From Aureimonas endophytica (GTDB taxonomy: Bacteria; Pseudomonadota; Alphaproteobacteria; Rhizobiales; Rhizobiaceae), in assembly GCF_014642635.1 (NCBI RefSeq), contig NZ_BMIQ01000002.1, positions 1-64,000 of the forward strand: a stretch of 64,000 bases of DNA. Reading direction: 5' to 3'. Shown in pieces: positions 19,667 to 27,953 of this stretch (the stretch's first letter is position 1; every line of letters begins with the position of its first letter). The translations under genes were made by a program, and so were the position numbers. Under the pieces are notes generated by a model. The model saw only the letters and a list, made by a program, of their open reading frames with translations. It searched no databases and was not told where the DNA came from.

Positions 19667-21152
19667 AGATCCGCTCCTCCATCGCATGTTCCGAGATTTG
19701 GCCGGGCACGGCCTCGCCGACGATGCGCCCTTCACGCATGTGGAGGACGCGGTCGCAGGTGGCGAAGACCTCCATCACCTCGTCGGAGATGAGGATGACG
19801 CCGACGCCCTGCGCCGCGAGCGCCGCGACCGTCTCGTAGATCCCCTGCTTGTTCTTGATGTCGACGCCGACGGTCGGCGAATCGAGAATGAGGACGCTCG
19901 GCCGCGCCGCCAGCCACTTGGCCAGCACGACGCGCTGCTGGTTGCCGCCGGACAGCGTCTGGACCGGCCGGTCGAGGCCCGGCACCTTGATCGACAGGCG
20001 CTCCACCCATTCGGCGGCGAGCGCGCGCCGGCGCTTCGGCGACAGGAGGCCGAGGCGCGAGGCGAGGTCCTTCATCACGGCGAGGACGATATTGTCCTCG
20101 ATCGCCTGCGGCAGGATCACGCCGAGGCCGAGCCGGTCCTCCGAGACATAGGCGATGCCGGCCTTCACCGCGTCGCGGTTGGAGCGGAGGCGCAGCTCCT
20201 TTCCCTCCAGCCGGATCGCGCCGCCCTCCGAGCGGTTCATGCCGAAGAGGGTGAGGGCGAGCTCGGTACGGCCCGAGCCGAGAAGGCCGACGATGCCGAG
20301 CACCTCGCCGCGCCGCAGCGTGAAGGAAATGTCGGCGAACTCGCCGTCGCGCGACAGGCGGTCGACGACGAGCAGCGGCTCGGCCGCGCCCATGTCGCGG
20401 GCGACGACCTTCTGCTCGATGTCGAGGCCGGTCATCAGATGGGCGATGCGGCGCTGGTCGACCTCGGCGACGGGCCAGGTGCCGACCTTCCGCCCGTCGC
20501 GGAAGACGGTGACGCGCTCGGCGATCTCCACCACCTCGTCGAGCCGATGCGAGACGAAGACGACCGCGATGCCGTCGGCCTTCAGCCGGGCGACGATCGC
20601 GAGGAGGCGGTCCACCTCGGCGCGGGTGAGGGAGGCGGTCGGCTCGTCCATGAAGATGAGGCGCGCGCGGCCGGCGAGCCCCCGCGCGATGGCGACGATC
20701 TGCCGTTCGGCGACCGACAGGTCGCCGACCGTCGCGGCGAGGTCGAGATCGAAGTCGAGCCGGGCGAGGACCTCGCGCGCGATGCGGCGCATCGGGCCGA
20801 TCCGCACCGGCTTCACGAGCGCGTCGAGATGGCTCTCGATCGCGATGTTCTCGGCGACGGAGAGATTGGGGAAGAGCGACAGGTCCTGGAAGATGACCTG
20901 GATGCCGAGCGCCTTGGCCTTCGCCGGGTCGAGCGGCAGGACGGACTGGCCGTCGATCTCGACCGATCCCTCCGTCGGCGGATGGACGCCCGCGACGGTC
21001 TTGATGAGGGTCGACTTGCCGCAGCCGTTCTCGCCGACGAGGCAATGGACCTCGCCCGGCATGACGTCCCAGTCGATTCCCTCGAGCGCCCGGACCCCGC
21101 CGAAATGCTTCGACAGGCCGGTCAGGCGCAGAAACGGCACCCCGTTCGGCAT
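19659..21152 (-). CDS. Sugar ABC transporter ATPase of the ketose operon
   Basis: A 497-residue double-domain ATPase. The first domain has Walker A GENGCGKST (about residue 39), Walker B LIFMDEPTASL and a D-loop; the second has GLLGSGRTE, signature LSGGNQQRVVLAKWL and Walker B VLILDSPTVGVD, where the usual catalytic Glu is Ser. A non-catalytic C-terminal site is common in this family, although an SP in place of EP is worth noting. The ATG at 21152 (MPNGVPF) was preferred to one 17 codons upstream. It lies 90 nt after the binding-protein stop. Confidence 0.93.
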   Translation of the reverse strand: MPNGVPFLRLTGLSKHFGGVRALEGIDWDVMPGEVHCLVGENGCGKSTLIKTVAGVHPPTEGSVEIDGQSVLPLDPAKAKALGIQVIFQDLSLFPNLSVAENIAIESHLDALVKPVRIGPMRRIAREVLARLDFDLDLAATVGDLSVAERQIVAIARGLAGRARLIFMDEPTASLTRAEVDRLLAIVARLKADGIAVVFVSHRLDEVVEIAERVTVFRDGRKVGTWPVAEVDQRRIAHLMTGLDIEQKVVARDMGAAEPLLVVDRLSRDGEFADISFTLRRGEVLGIVGLLGSGRTELALTLFGMNRSEGGAIRLEGKELRLRSNRDAVKAGIAYVSEDRLGLGVILPQAIEDNIVLAVMKDLASRLGLLSPKRRRALAAEWVERLSIKVPGLDRPVQTLSGGNQQRVVLAKWLAARPSVLILDSPTVGVDIKNKQGIYETVAALAAQGVGVILISDEVMEVFATCDRVLHMREGRIVGEAVPGQISEHAMEERIYA

Positions 21153-21242
21153 GGGTGGATGCTCCGAAAGGCCAAGCGATGCGGGAAGGGCCGGCGGCGC
21201 CACCGTAGCGACGCCGCCGGCCGGGGCTCCTCTAGGGAGGGG

Positions 21243-22250
21243 TCAGAGCCCGAGCTCGGCGAGCCGCCCGACATTCTCCTTGTCGAGCGATTCCAGCTTC
21301 TGCGCCTGGATCAGCTTCTTGTCGGGGAAGACCTGCACCTTGCCGACGCCGACGAGCTCCATGCCGTCGGTCGGCTCCTTGCCGCTGGCGAGAAGGGCGG
21401 CGAGCTGGGCGAAGACCTCGCCCGCCGTCATCGGATTCCAGATATAGCCGCCCCGGATCACGCCCGACTTCACGTAGCGCTGGCCCTGGCCGGGCGAGAA
21501 GCCGCCGACGAGGGCGATGGACTTCGCCTTGCCGCGATCGTCGAGCACGCGCGCCGCGCCGATCGGGCCCTGGCTGCCGAAGGTGAGGATGCCCTTGAGG
21601 CTCGGATTGGCGCGCAGCTGGTCCTGCGTCGTCTTGATGCTCTCGTCGAGGCTTTCGGCGACGCCGAACCGGTCGCCGAGCATCTTCATCTTCGGGTATT
21701 TCTCCTTCTGATAGGCGATGGCGGCGTCGGCCCAGGCATTGTGGAGCGGCACGGTCAGCGAGCCGACATAGACGATATAGTCGCCGGCCTCGCCCATCTC
21801 CTTGGCGAGAAGGTCCATATGCGCCTTGCCATAGGCCTCGATCGTCGTCAGCTCGAAGTCCCAGTCCTTCTCCTTCTGGTCCGGGCCCTCGTGGGCGATG
21901 ACCTTGATGCCGGCGGCGCGGGCGCGGCCGAGCACCGGCTCCAGCGCGGCGGAATCGTTCGGCACGATGCCGATCACCTGCACCTTGCGGGCGATGAGAT
22001 CCTCGATGGCGCGCACCTGCTGGGCGGCGTCGGCCTGGGTCGGGCCGACCATCCAGGCATCGACCTTGTAGTCCTTCGCGCCCTTCTTGATGCCGACCTC
22101 CATGGCGTTGAACCAGGGAATGCCGCCGATCTTGACGACGATGCCGGCCTGCGGCTCGGCCGCGGCGGCGAGACCCGGGATGCCGCCGAGCGCGGCGGCG
22201 GCGACGCCGGTGCCGAGCATGGCGAGCGTCGTCCTGCGTGTGATGTTCAT
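21243..22250 (-). CDS. Periplasmic sugar-binding protein of the ketose operon (RhaS/LsrB-like), Tat signal
   Basis: A 335-residue Peripla_BP_4 protein. The N-terminus carries a twin-arginine motif TRRTTLAML and a moderately hydrophobic core ending near AAAAEP (about residue 32), which suggests Tat export of a folded protein. The mature sequence (KIGGIPWFNAMEVGI, then IVPNDSAALEPVLGRARAAGI) resembles the rhamnose/autoinducer-2 binding group. A strong ribosome site GGGGAGGAAGGC precedes ATG 22250. The gene follows the LacI regulator by 35 nt and heads the transport genes. Similarity to the LsrB group does not show that AI-2 is the ligand. Confidence 0.9.
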   Translation of the reverse strand: MNITRRTTLAMLGTGVAAAALGGIPGLAAAAEPQAGIVVKIGGIPWFNAMEVGIKKGAKDYKVDAWMVGPTQADAAQQVRAIEDLIARKVQVIGIVPNDSAALEPVLGRARAAGIKVIAHEGPDQKEKDWDFELTTIEAYGKAHMDLLAKEMGEAGDYIVYVGSLTVPLHNAWADAAIAYQKEKYPKMKMLGDRFGVAESLDESIKTTQDQLRANPSLKGILTFGSQGPIGAARVLDDRGKAKSIALVGGFSPGQGQRYVKSGVIRGGYIWNPMTAGEVFAQLAALLASGKEPTDGMELVGVGKVQVFPDKKLIQAQKLESLDKENVGRLAELGL

Positions 22251-22285
22251 GCCTTCCTCCCCTTGTGTTCGTTGTCGTCCTGCCC

Positions 22286-23311
22286 TCAGGCGGCCTCGCT
22301 CCTCCGCGAGGCCTCGCGCGGCCCTGTCGAGCCGCGCATCTCGACGGCGCAGGTCAGGCGCCGCGTGATGGATGCGCCGTGGTCGCCCGCCATGCGCTTC
22401 GACAGAAGCGTCCAGGCCTCCTCCGCCATGGCCTCGACCGGCTGGCGCACCGCCGTCAGCGGCGGCGCGACGAGGCGCATCCATTCCATCTCGTCGAAGC
22501 TCGCATAGGCGATGTCCTGCGGTATCCTCAGCCCGAGTTCGCCGACGAGCCGGTAGAGCGCCAGCGACGTCGTATGGTCGAGGGCGAAGAGCGCGTCGGG
22601 ACGCGCGGCGCCGACGAGCCGTTCGGCGAGCGGCGCCAGATGGTCCGGCGCGTCGAAGCCGACCTCCAGCATCTCGAAGGCGCAGGAACCGCCGGCCGCG
22701 AGAACGCCCTCCCAGCGCTCGCGCACATTGCTGATCGACAGGCTGGTGCCGACGACGAGGCCGGTCCTCGCCCCCGTCTCGCCGAGATGGCGGGCGATCT
22801 TGCCCGCCGCCGGCCCGTTGTCGACGGCGACGAGATCGAAGCCGGCGATGTCGGGAATGCGGTCGGCCACCACGGTCGGGATCGCGTGGCCTTCCGGCAG
22901 GCGCTCGGCCAGCGCGCCGTCGCACGGGATGACGATGAGGCCCGCCGGACGCCAGGACCGGATGTTCGACAGGCGGTCGGCCTCCTCCGCCGGATCGTTG
23001 CGGGCCGAGACGACGACGATGTCGAAGCCGCCCTGGCGCGCGGCATGTTCCAGCGTCGAGACGAAGCTCGCGAACATGGAATTGGCGAGGTCGGGCACCA
23101 CGACGCCGACCAGCGCCGCCTTGCCGGAGCGCAGGCGCGAGGCGCCGATATCCACCACATAGCCGAGCTCGCGCACGGCCCGCGTCACCCGCTCGGCGAA
23201 GTCGGGCGACACGCTCGTCTTGCCGTTGAGGACGTTGGACACGGTCGCGACGGACACCCCGGCGCGCTCGGCCACCATGCGGATCGAAGGGGTCTGCGGC
23301 TTCGCGACCAT
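22286..23311 (-). CDS. LacI-family transcriptional regulator of the ketose operon
   Basis: A 341-residue repressor-type regulator. The DNA-binding headpiece is at residues 8-60 (IRMVAERAGVSVATVSNVL, hinge helix SRLRSGKAALVGVVVPD), followed by a periplasmic-binding-protein-like sensor domain containing VVADRIP and SFDEMEWM. The ATG at 23311 has GGAGGG upstream. It is the first gene of a seven-gene operon (regulator, binding protein, ATPase, two permeases, kinase, aldolase) and faces the ketose 3-epimerase, with a LacI-type operator in between. It therefore probably controls both directions and itself. Confidence 0.92.
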   Translation of the reverse strand: MVAKPQTPSIRMVAERAGVSVATVSNVLNGKTSVSPDFAERVTRAVRELGYVVDIGASRLRSGKAALVGVVVPDLANSMFASFVSTLEHAARQGGFDIVVVSARNDPAEEADRLSNIRSWRPAGLIVIPCDGALAERLPEGHAIPTVVADRIPDIAGFDLVAVDNGPAAGKIARHLGETGARTGLVVGTSLSISNVRERWEGVLAAGGSCAFEMLEVGFDAPDHLAPLAERLVGAARPDALFALDHTTSLALYRLVGELGLRIPQDIAYASFDEMEWMRLVAPPLTAVRQPVEAMAEEAWTLLSKRMAGDHGASITRRLTCAVEMRGSTGPREASRRSEAA

Positions 23312-23349
23312 CGTCCCTCCCAAGACGACGAGTGCCAGCGGCATTCTCG

Positions 23350-23361
23350 TGAAACGTTTTA
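23350..23361. promoter_or_regulatory. LacI-type operator between regulator operon and epimerase
   Basis: TGAAACGTTTTA contains the self-complementary core AAACGTTT (23352-23359) with the central CG typical of LacI-family operators. It lies 38 nt upstream of the regulator start and about 130 nt upstream of the epimerase start, in the 181-nt divergent region. The regulator encoded alongside is the obvious ligand. Confidence 0.7.
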
Positions 23362-23492
23362 TTGGACGCTAGACATCGGTGCCGACTTTGTCAATCATGC
23401 GCGCGCTAGTGCTCTACTGACTCGGATCGGGAGCGGTGCAGCATTCCTTCGCGCATGCGAAGACCTCAACTTGCCGCCTATGGGAGGATTTC

Positions 23493-24392
23493 ATGAACAA
23501 GCTCGGCGTTCACGCGCTGGTCTGGGAAGCGGGCTGGAGCCACGAGGAATGCGCTCGTGCCATCGCGAAGACCGCGGAAGTCGGCTACGACTTCATCGAG
23601 GCGCCGGCCCTCGATCCCAGCCTCATCGATGTCGACTTCACGCGCCGCGAACTGGAGAAGGCCGGCATCGGCATCAACTTCTCGCTCGGCCTCGACTTCG
23701 ATTCCGACATTTCCTCGGGCGACCAGGAGAAGCGGGCGCGCGGCAAGCAGAAGCTCGAGGACGCCATCCGCGTCTGCCGCGACTGCGGCGGCCAGAATAT
23801 CGGCGGCATCCTTTATTCGGCCTTCGGCAAGTACTTCACCCAGCCGACGGCGGAGGGCATCCGCCAGTCGGCCGAGACCCTGGCGCAGGTGGCCGAGATC
23901 GCCGCCAAGAGCGACATCACCCTCGTCCTCGAAGTGGTGAACCGCTACGAGACCAATATCTGCAACACGGCCGCGCAGGGCGTGGAAATGGCCAAGCTCG
24001 TCGGCGCGCCGAACGTGAAGGTCCATCTCGACGTCTATCACATGAACATCGAGGAGTCGGACATCGCCCAGGCGATTGTCGATACGGGCGACTATATCGG
24101 CTATTTCCACACCGGCGATTCGCATCGCGGCTATATGGGTTCGGGCTCGATCGACCTGACGAGCGTCTTCCGCGCCCTGGTGCGCGCCAAGTATCAGGGT
24201 CCGATCACCTTCGAGAGCTTCTCCTCGCGCGTCGTCGGCCAGCCGCTGGAAGGCATTCTCGGCATCTGGCGCAATCTCTGGGACGACGGCCACGACCTCG
24301 CCAGCCACGCGCTGATGTATACGAAAGCCATGCTGAAATCGGCTCAGGAGGCCGAGCGCCAGGCGAGCGAGCGCAGCCGCCTGCCGATCTGA
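23493..24392 (+). CDS. Ketose 3-epimerase (D-tagatose/D-psicose 3-epimerase family)
   Basis: A 299-residue TIM-barrel epimerase that interconverts ketoses at C3. Metal-ligand positions of the family are all visible: Glu in LVLEVVNRYET (about residue 148), Asp in VHLDVYHMNIEE (about 181), His in FHTGDSHRG (about 208), and Glu in ITFESF (about 242). N-terminal KLGVHALVWEAGW and SLGLDFDSDISS match this group better than generic sugar isomerases. The ATG at 23493 has GGGAGG seven nt upstream. Divergent from a LacI-controlled importer, kinase and aldolase, it likely converts the imported ketose into the epimer that the kinase uses. Confidence 0.87.
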   Translation: MNKLGVHALVWEAGWSHEECARAIAKTAEVGYDFIEAPALDPSLIDVDFTRRELEKAGIGINFSLGLDFDSDISSGDQEKRARGKQKLEDAIRVCRDCGGQNIGGILYSAFGKYFTQPTAEGIRQSAETLAQVAEIAAKSDITLVLEVVNRYETNICNTAAQGVEMAKLVGAPNVKVHLDVYHMNIEESDIAQAIVDTGDYIGYFHTGDSHRGYMGSGSIDLTSVFRALVRAKYQGPITFESFSSRVVGQPLEGILGIWRNLWDDGHDLASHALMYTKAMLKSAQEAERQASERSRLPI

Positions 24393-24725
24393 GGCGAGCC
24401 GCGTCTTCGACTTCCGCGTCCGGCCCCGGTCCTCGAGGGGCGGACGCGAACGGTCCGGGGCCGGCTTGCCTCGCCGGCCCGGTTCGTCGCAAGGTCCGGC
24501 CCGCGCCCTGCCGGATTCGTCCGCTCGCGCGGGCGGCCGTCCTGGCCAAGCCGGAACGGGCCGGCGGCGGGGCTCCGCCGTGCCGAGCGGGAGTTCCGGT
24601 GCCGGGCCCCACGGAACATGCCGAACCATGACGTCCTTCCCGTCCGATCGCGGACCGCGCCCTTCCGAGTTTCCAGCCCTCCGGCCCGCCGCCGCCCCGC
24701 GCCGGCCCTTCGCGTCCGGCGCTCG
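24393..24725. other. Intergenic region with a long inverted repeat
   Basis: 333 nt between the epimerase and nagK. A 10-bp inverted repeat CCGGCCCCGG (24420-24429) / CCGGGGCCGG (24455-24464) may end epimerase transcription, but there is no U tract. The nagK frame stays open back to 24618, which I regard as chance. No promoter was recognised. Confidence 0.4.
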
Positions 24726-25685
24726 ATGACGAGCGGCGCGATCGACCTCGGCGGCACCAAGATCGAGGCCCGGCTCTTCGACGGCGCGATGACGACCGTC
24801 GAGATGCGGCGCGTGCCGACGCCCGTCGAGGAGTTCGACAGCTTCATGACGGCGCTGGCCGGGCAGGTCGGCTGGCTGATCGAGCGCGCCGACGCGCCGC
24901 ATCTGCCGATCGGCATCGGGTTGCCCGGCCTGATCGACCCCGACACCGGCCTGTCCTTCGCCTCCAACGTGCCGATCTCGGGCCGCAATGTCCGCGCCGC
25001 CCTGGCCGAGCGGCTCGGGCGCGACTTCGTGCTCGGCAATGACTGCATGTCCTTCGCCTATTCCGAGGCCCATGGCGGGGCGGCGGACGGCGAGGCCGGC
25101 GTCGTCGGCCTCATCCTCGGCACCGGGCTCGGCGCCGGCTTCTGCCTCGACGGGCGCGTGCCGCGCCGCCGCAACGGCCTGGCGGTCGAGATCGGCCATG
25201 TCGGCATGCCGGCCCGGGCACTGTCGCGCTTCGGCCTGCCGGAATGGCGCTGCGGCTGCGGCAAGAGCGGCTGCATGGAGCGCTATGTCTCGGGCAGCGG
25301 CCTCGCGGCGCTCGCCGCGCATCGGCTGGGCCGTCCGGCGACGGCACTCGAGATCGTCGAGCGCGCCGGTGCCGGCGAGGCGGCGGCCGAAGCGGTGCTG
25401 ACCCTCTGGGCGGAGCTCACGGCCGAATGCCTGCTGACGCTCCAGCTCGTGCTCGATCCCGATTGCATCGTGCTCGGCGGCGGCCTGTCGAAGATGCCGG
25501 ACATTCTCGCCCGCCTGGAGCCTCCGCTCGCCGGACTCGTCCTCGGCCGGACGCGCCCGCCCGCGCTGCGGCTCGCCCGCCATGGCGACAGTTCCGGCGC
25601 GCGCGGCATGGCGCTCCTCGCCCGCGAGGCGCAGGGCGGGTTCTCGAACTTTGCCGGCTTATCTGAAGGGGGATCTCTCGCTTGA
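24726..25685 (+). CDS. nagK: ROK-family kinase, probable N-acetylglucosamine kinase
   Basis: A 319-residue ROK sugar kinase. The ATP-binding strand is GAIDLGGTKIEARLF at the N-terminus. The catalytic Asp is in LGNDCMSFAYSE (about residue 105), and ROK zinc ligands are EIGHVG plus CGCGKSGCMERY (about 178). Its TGA overlaps the TTG start of nagA, so the two are translationally coupled. ROK kinases next to nagA typically phosphorylate free GlcNAc to GlcNAc-6-phosphate; the substrate is inferred from that context. The ATG at 24726 was chosen because the extension upstream is Arg/Pro-rich and not ROK-like. Confidence 0.87.
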   Translation: MTSGAIDLGGTKIEARLFDGAMTTVEMRRVPTPVEEFDSFMTALAGQVGWLIERADAPHLPIGIGLPGLIDPDTGLSFASNVPISGRNVRAALAERLGRDFVLGNDCMSFAYSEAHGGAADGEAGVVGLILGTGLGAGFCLDGRVPRRRNGLAVEIGHVGMPARALSRFGLPEWRCGCGKSGCMERYVSGSGLAALAAHRLGRPATALEIVERAGAGEAAAEAVLTLWAELTAECLLTLQLVLDPDCIVLGGGLSKMPDILARLEPPLAGLVLGRTRPPALRLARHGDSSGARGMALLAREAQGGFSNFAGLSEGGSLA

Positions 25686-26782
25686 CCCGTCTCGTCGCGC
25701 CCGACCATCTCTGGCTGGACGGCCAGTTGCAGGGCGGCCTCGCCGCCGAATTCGCCGATGGCGCGCTGTCCCGCATCCGGCCGCTCGCCGCCGGCGAGAC
25801 GCCCGATCTTGCGCCGCATGTCCTGATGCCGGCCGCGACCGACATCCAGGTGAACGGGGCGGGCGGCGTGATGCTGAACAGCCGGCCGACGCCGGAGGGC
25901 ATCGCCCATATCGTCGCGACCCTGCGCCGGCTCGGCACCGGCTGGGTGATGCCGACGCTGATCACCACGACGGCGGAGGTGATGGCCGAGGTGGCGGAGG
26001 CCGCCGTCGCGGCCTATGGCCTGCCGGGCTTTCTCGGCATCCATCTCGAGGGGCCGCATCTCAATCCCGCCCGCAAGGGCACGCATGACGCCCGCCTCAT
26101 CCGCCCCTTCGAGCCGGAAACGCTGGCGGCGGTGAAACGCATGCGCGAGCGCGGCATCCCGGTGATGGTGACGCTCGCCCCCGAAAAGGTGCCGGCGGAG
26201 GCGATCCGGGCGCTGGTCGCGCTCGGCGCCGCCGTGTCGATCGGCCACACGGCCTCGACGGCCGAGGAGGCGAAGGCCGGGCTCGAGGCCGGCGCCGGGC
26301 TCTTCACCCATCTCTTCAACGCCATGCCGCCGATGCTGTCGCGCGAGCCCGGCACGCCCGCCGCCGCGATCAACAGCGAGGCCTATGTCGGCATCATCGC
26401 CGACGGCCATCACGTCGCCTGGGAGATGATCGCGCTCGCCTGCCGCGCCCGGCCCCGGCCGGACCGCATGGTGCTCGTCTCCGACGCGATGTCGACCATC
26501 GGCGGGCCGGACCATTTCGAGCTCTATGGCGAGCGGATCGAGGTGCGGGACGGCCGACTGGTGAATGCCAACGGCTCGCTGGCGGGCGCCCATATCGACA
26601 TGCTGACGAGCCTTCGCAATCTCGTCGTCCATGCCGGCCTGTCCCTGGCGGAGGCGGTGGCGATGGCGACCGACAATCCCTGGCACGCGCTTGGGCTTCC
26701 CCCGGCGCGCCTCGCCGCCGGGGCGGCGCTGGAGGAGGTCGTTGCCCTCGACGCCGACCTCCGGCCGATCCCCCTCGCCTGA
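25682..26782 (+). CDS. nagA: N-acetylglucosamine-6-phosphate deacetylase
   Basis: A 366-residue amidohydrolase that removes the acetyl group of GlcNAc-6-phosphate to give glucosamine-6-phosphate. Metal and substrate motifs: HLEGPHLNPARKGTH (Glu near residue 122), IGHTAS (His about 187), HLFNAMPP (His about 208) and the catalytic Asp in LVSDAMSTIGG (about 266). The N-terminal DIQVNGAGG replaces the HxH of dinuclear members, as in NagA. The start is TTG overlapping the nagK stop (TTGA), with AAGGGGGATC upstream. Convergent with the dehydrogenase gene 8 nt away. No nagB or dedicated transporter lies next to it. Confidence 0.93.
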   Translation: MTRLVAPDHLWLDGQLQGGLAAEFADGALSRIRPLAAGETPDLAPHVLMPAATDIQVNGAGGVMLNSRPTPEGIAHIVATLRRLGTGWVMPTLITTTAEVMAEVAEAAVAAYGLPGFLGIHLEGPHLNPARKGTHDARLIRPFEPETLAAVKRMRERGIPVMVTLAPEKVPAEAIRALVALGAAVSIGHTASTAEEAKAGLEAGAGLFTHLFNAMPPMLSREPGTPAAAINSEAYVGIIADGHHVAWEMIALACRARPRPDRMVLVSDAMSTIGGPDHFELYGERIEVRDGRLVNANGSLAGAHIDMLTSLRNLVVHAGLSLAEAVAMATDNPWHALGLPPARLAAGAALEEVVALDADLRPIPLA

Positions 26783-26789
26783 AGCGGGG

Positions 26790-27950
26790 TCAGGCGCTGC
26801 GGCGCGCCTCGCTCCCGTCGCCCGCGAGGAGGCTGTCCGCCTCGGCGGGCGACAGGGCGGCCGGCACCGCGCAGCGCGAGCCGATGGCGATCGCCCGTTC
26901 CTCCTCCGCCGATCTGAGGATGGCGAGCATGACGTCGAGCGTGTGGAAGGCCCAGTCGCCATTGGCGCGATGCGGCCGGCCCGCCTCGATCGCCGCCGCC
27001 ATCTCGGCGAGGCCGAGGCCGCGATAATTGGCGTAGATCGGCGCGGCGAAGGGATAGTTCGGCCGCGAATAGAGGCTGTCGCCCGTCGCCACCGTTTCCC
27101 AACTCTCGCGATTGGTGGCGATCTCCGTCCGCCCGTCCATGAAGTTCGGGTCGGGCACGCGGAGCGAGGCGTTCACGCCATGCAGCTCGATCGGCCGATG
27201 CGCGTGGTTCCAGACGTCCCAGGAGGCGAGCAGCGTCACCTGCGCGCCGGAGGCGAAGGTCAGGATCGAATGGATGGTGGTCTGCACCTCCGGCACGATG
27301 CGCTGGCCGAGATTGGGTCCCTCGGCACTGACGATCCGCTCCGGCAGGCCGACCCGCCCGGCCGAGACGACCTTGGCGACCGGGCCGAGCAGCATGACGA
27401 GCGCGCCGATATAATAGGGGCCCATGTCGAGGACCGGGCCGCCGCCGGGGCGGAAGTAGAAGCCGGGCGCCGGATGCCAGTTCTCCATGCCGCGCGACAT
27501 GATGGAGGCAACGCCCGACATGATCTCGCCGACCGTGCCGTCCTCGATGAGGCGGCGGCAGGTCTGCGTGCCGGGGCCGAGCACCGTGTCGGGCGCCGAG
27601 CCGACGCGCAAGCCTCGGCGCGCCGCGAGATCGACGATCGCCCGCCCGTCGGCGAGCGAGGTCGCGAGCGGCTTCTCGCCATAGACATGCTTGCCGGCGT
27701 CGAGCGCCTTCAGCGCCACCTCGGCATGCGCGTCGGGATTGGTGAGGTTGAGGACGATGTCCACCTCGTCGCTGCGATAGAGTTCGTCGAGGGTGAGGGC
27801 GCGCAACCCGTATTCCTCGGCCCGCGCCCGCGCCGCCTCGGGGCGCATGTCGGCGCAGGCCGTGAAGCGGATGTCGCGGAAGAGCGGCGCGTTGTGAAGA
27901 TAGATTCCCGAGATGACGCCGCAGCCGACGAGGCCGATCCGCTGAACCAT
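26790..27950 (-). CDS. Gfo/Idh/MocA-family oxidoreductase, glucose-type transporter operon
   Basis: A 386-residue NAD(P)-dependent sugar dehydrogenase. The Rossmann fingerprint is RIGLVGCGVISGIY at residue 4, and the family EKP motif is YGEKPLA (about residue 93). The substrate-site stretch DMGPYYIGAL (about 175) carries the family D-x3-Y/H region. Last gene of the operon binding protein - permeases - ATPase - isomerase - dehydrogenase; it begins 3 nt after the isomerase stop. In rhizobia such pairs often oxidise sugars or glycosides at C3; the substrate here is inferred only from the transporter. Confidence 0.9.
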   Translation of the reverse strand: MVQRIGLVGCGVISGIYLHNAPLFRDIRFTACADMRPEAARARAEEYGLRALTLDELYRSDEVDIVLNLTNPDAHAEVALKALDAGKHVYGEKPLATSLADGRAIVDLAARRGLRVGSAPDTVLGPGTQTCRRLIEDGTVGEIMSGVASIMSRGMENWHPAPGFYFRPGGGPVLDMGPYYIGALVMLLGPVAKVVSAGRVGLPERIVSAEGPNLGQRIVPEVQTTIHSILTFASGAQVTLLASWDVWNHAHRPIELHGVNASLRVPDPNFMDGRTEIATNRESWETVATGDSLYSRPNYPFAAPIYANYRGLGLAEMAAAIEAGRPHRANGDWAFHTLDVMLAILRSAEEERAIAIGSRCAVPAALSPAEADSLLAGDGSEARRSA

Positions 27951-27953
27951 GGC

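Noticed and set aside
19524-22508. A 994-codon open frame on the plus strand opposite the ketose transporter genes
   Set aside because: Antisense to the ATPase, binding-protein and regulator genes, whose motifs are intact; composition is that of a shadow frame.
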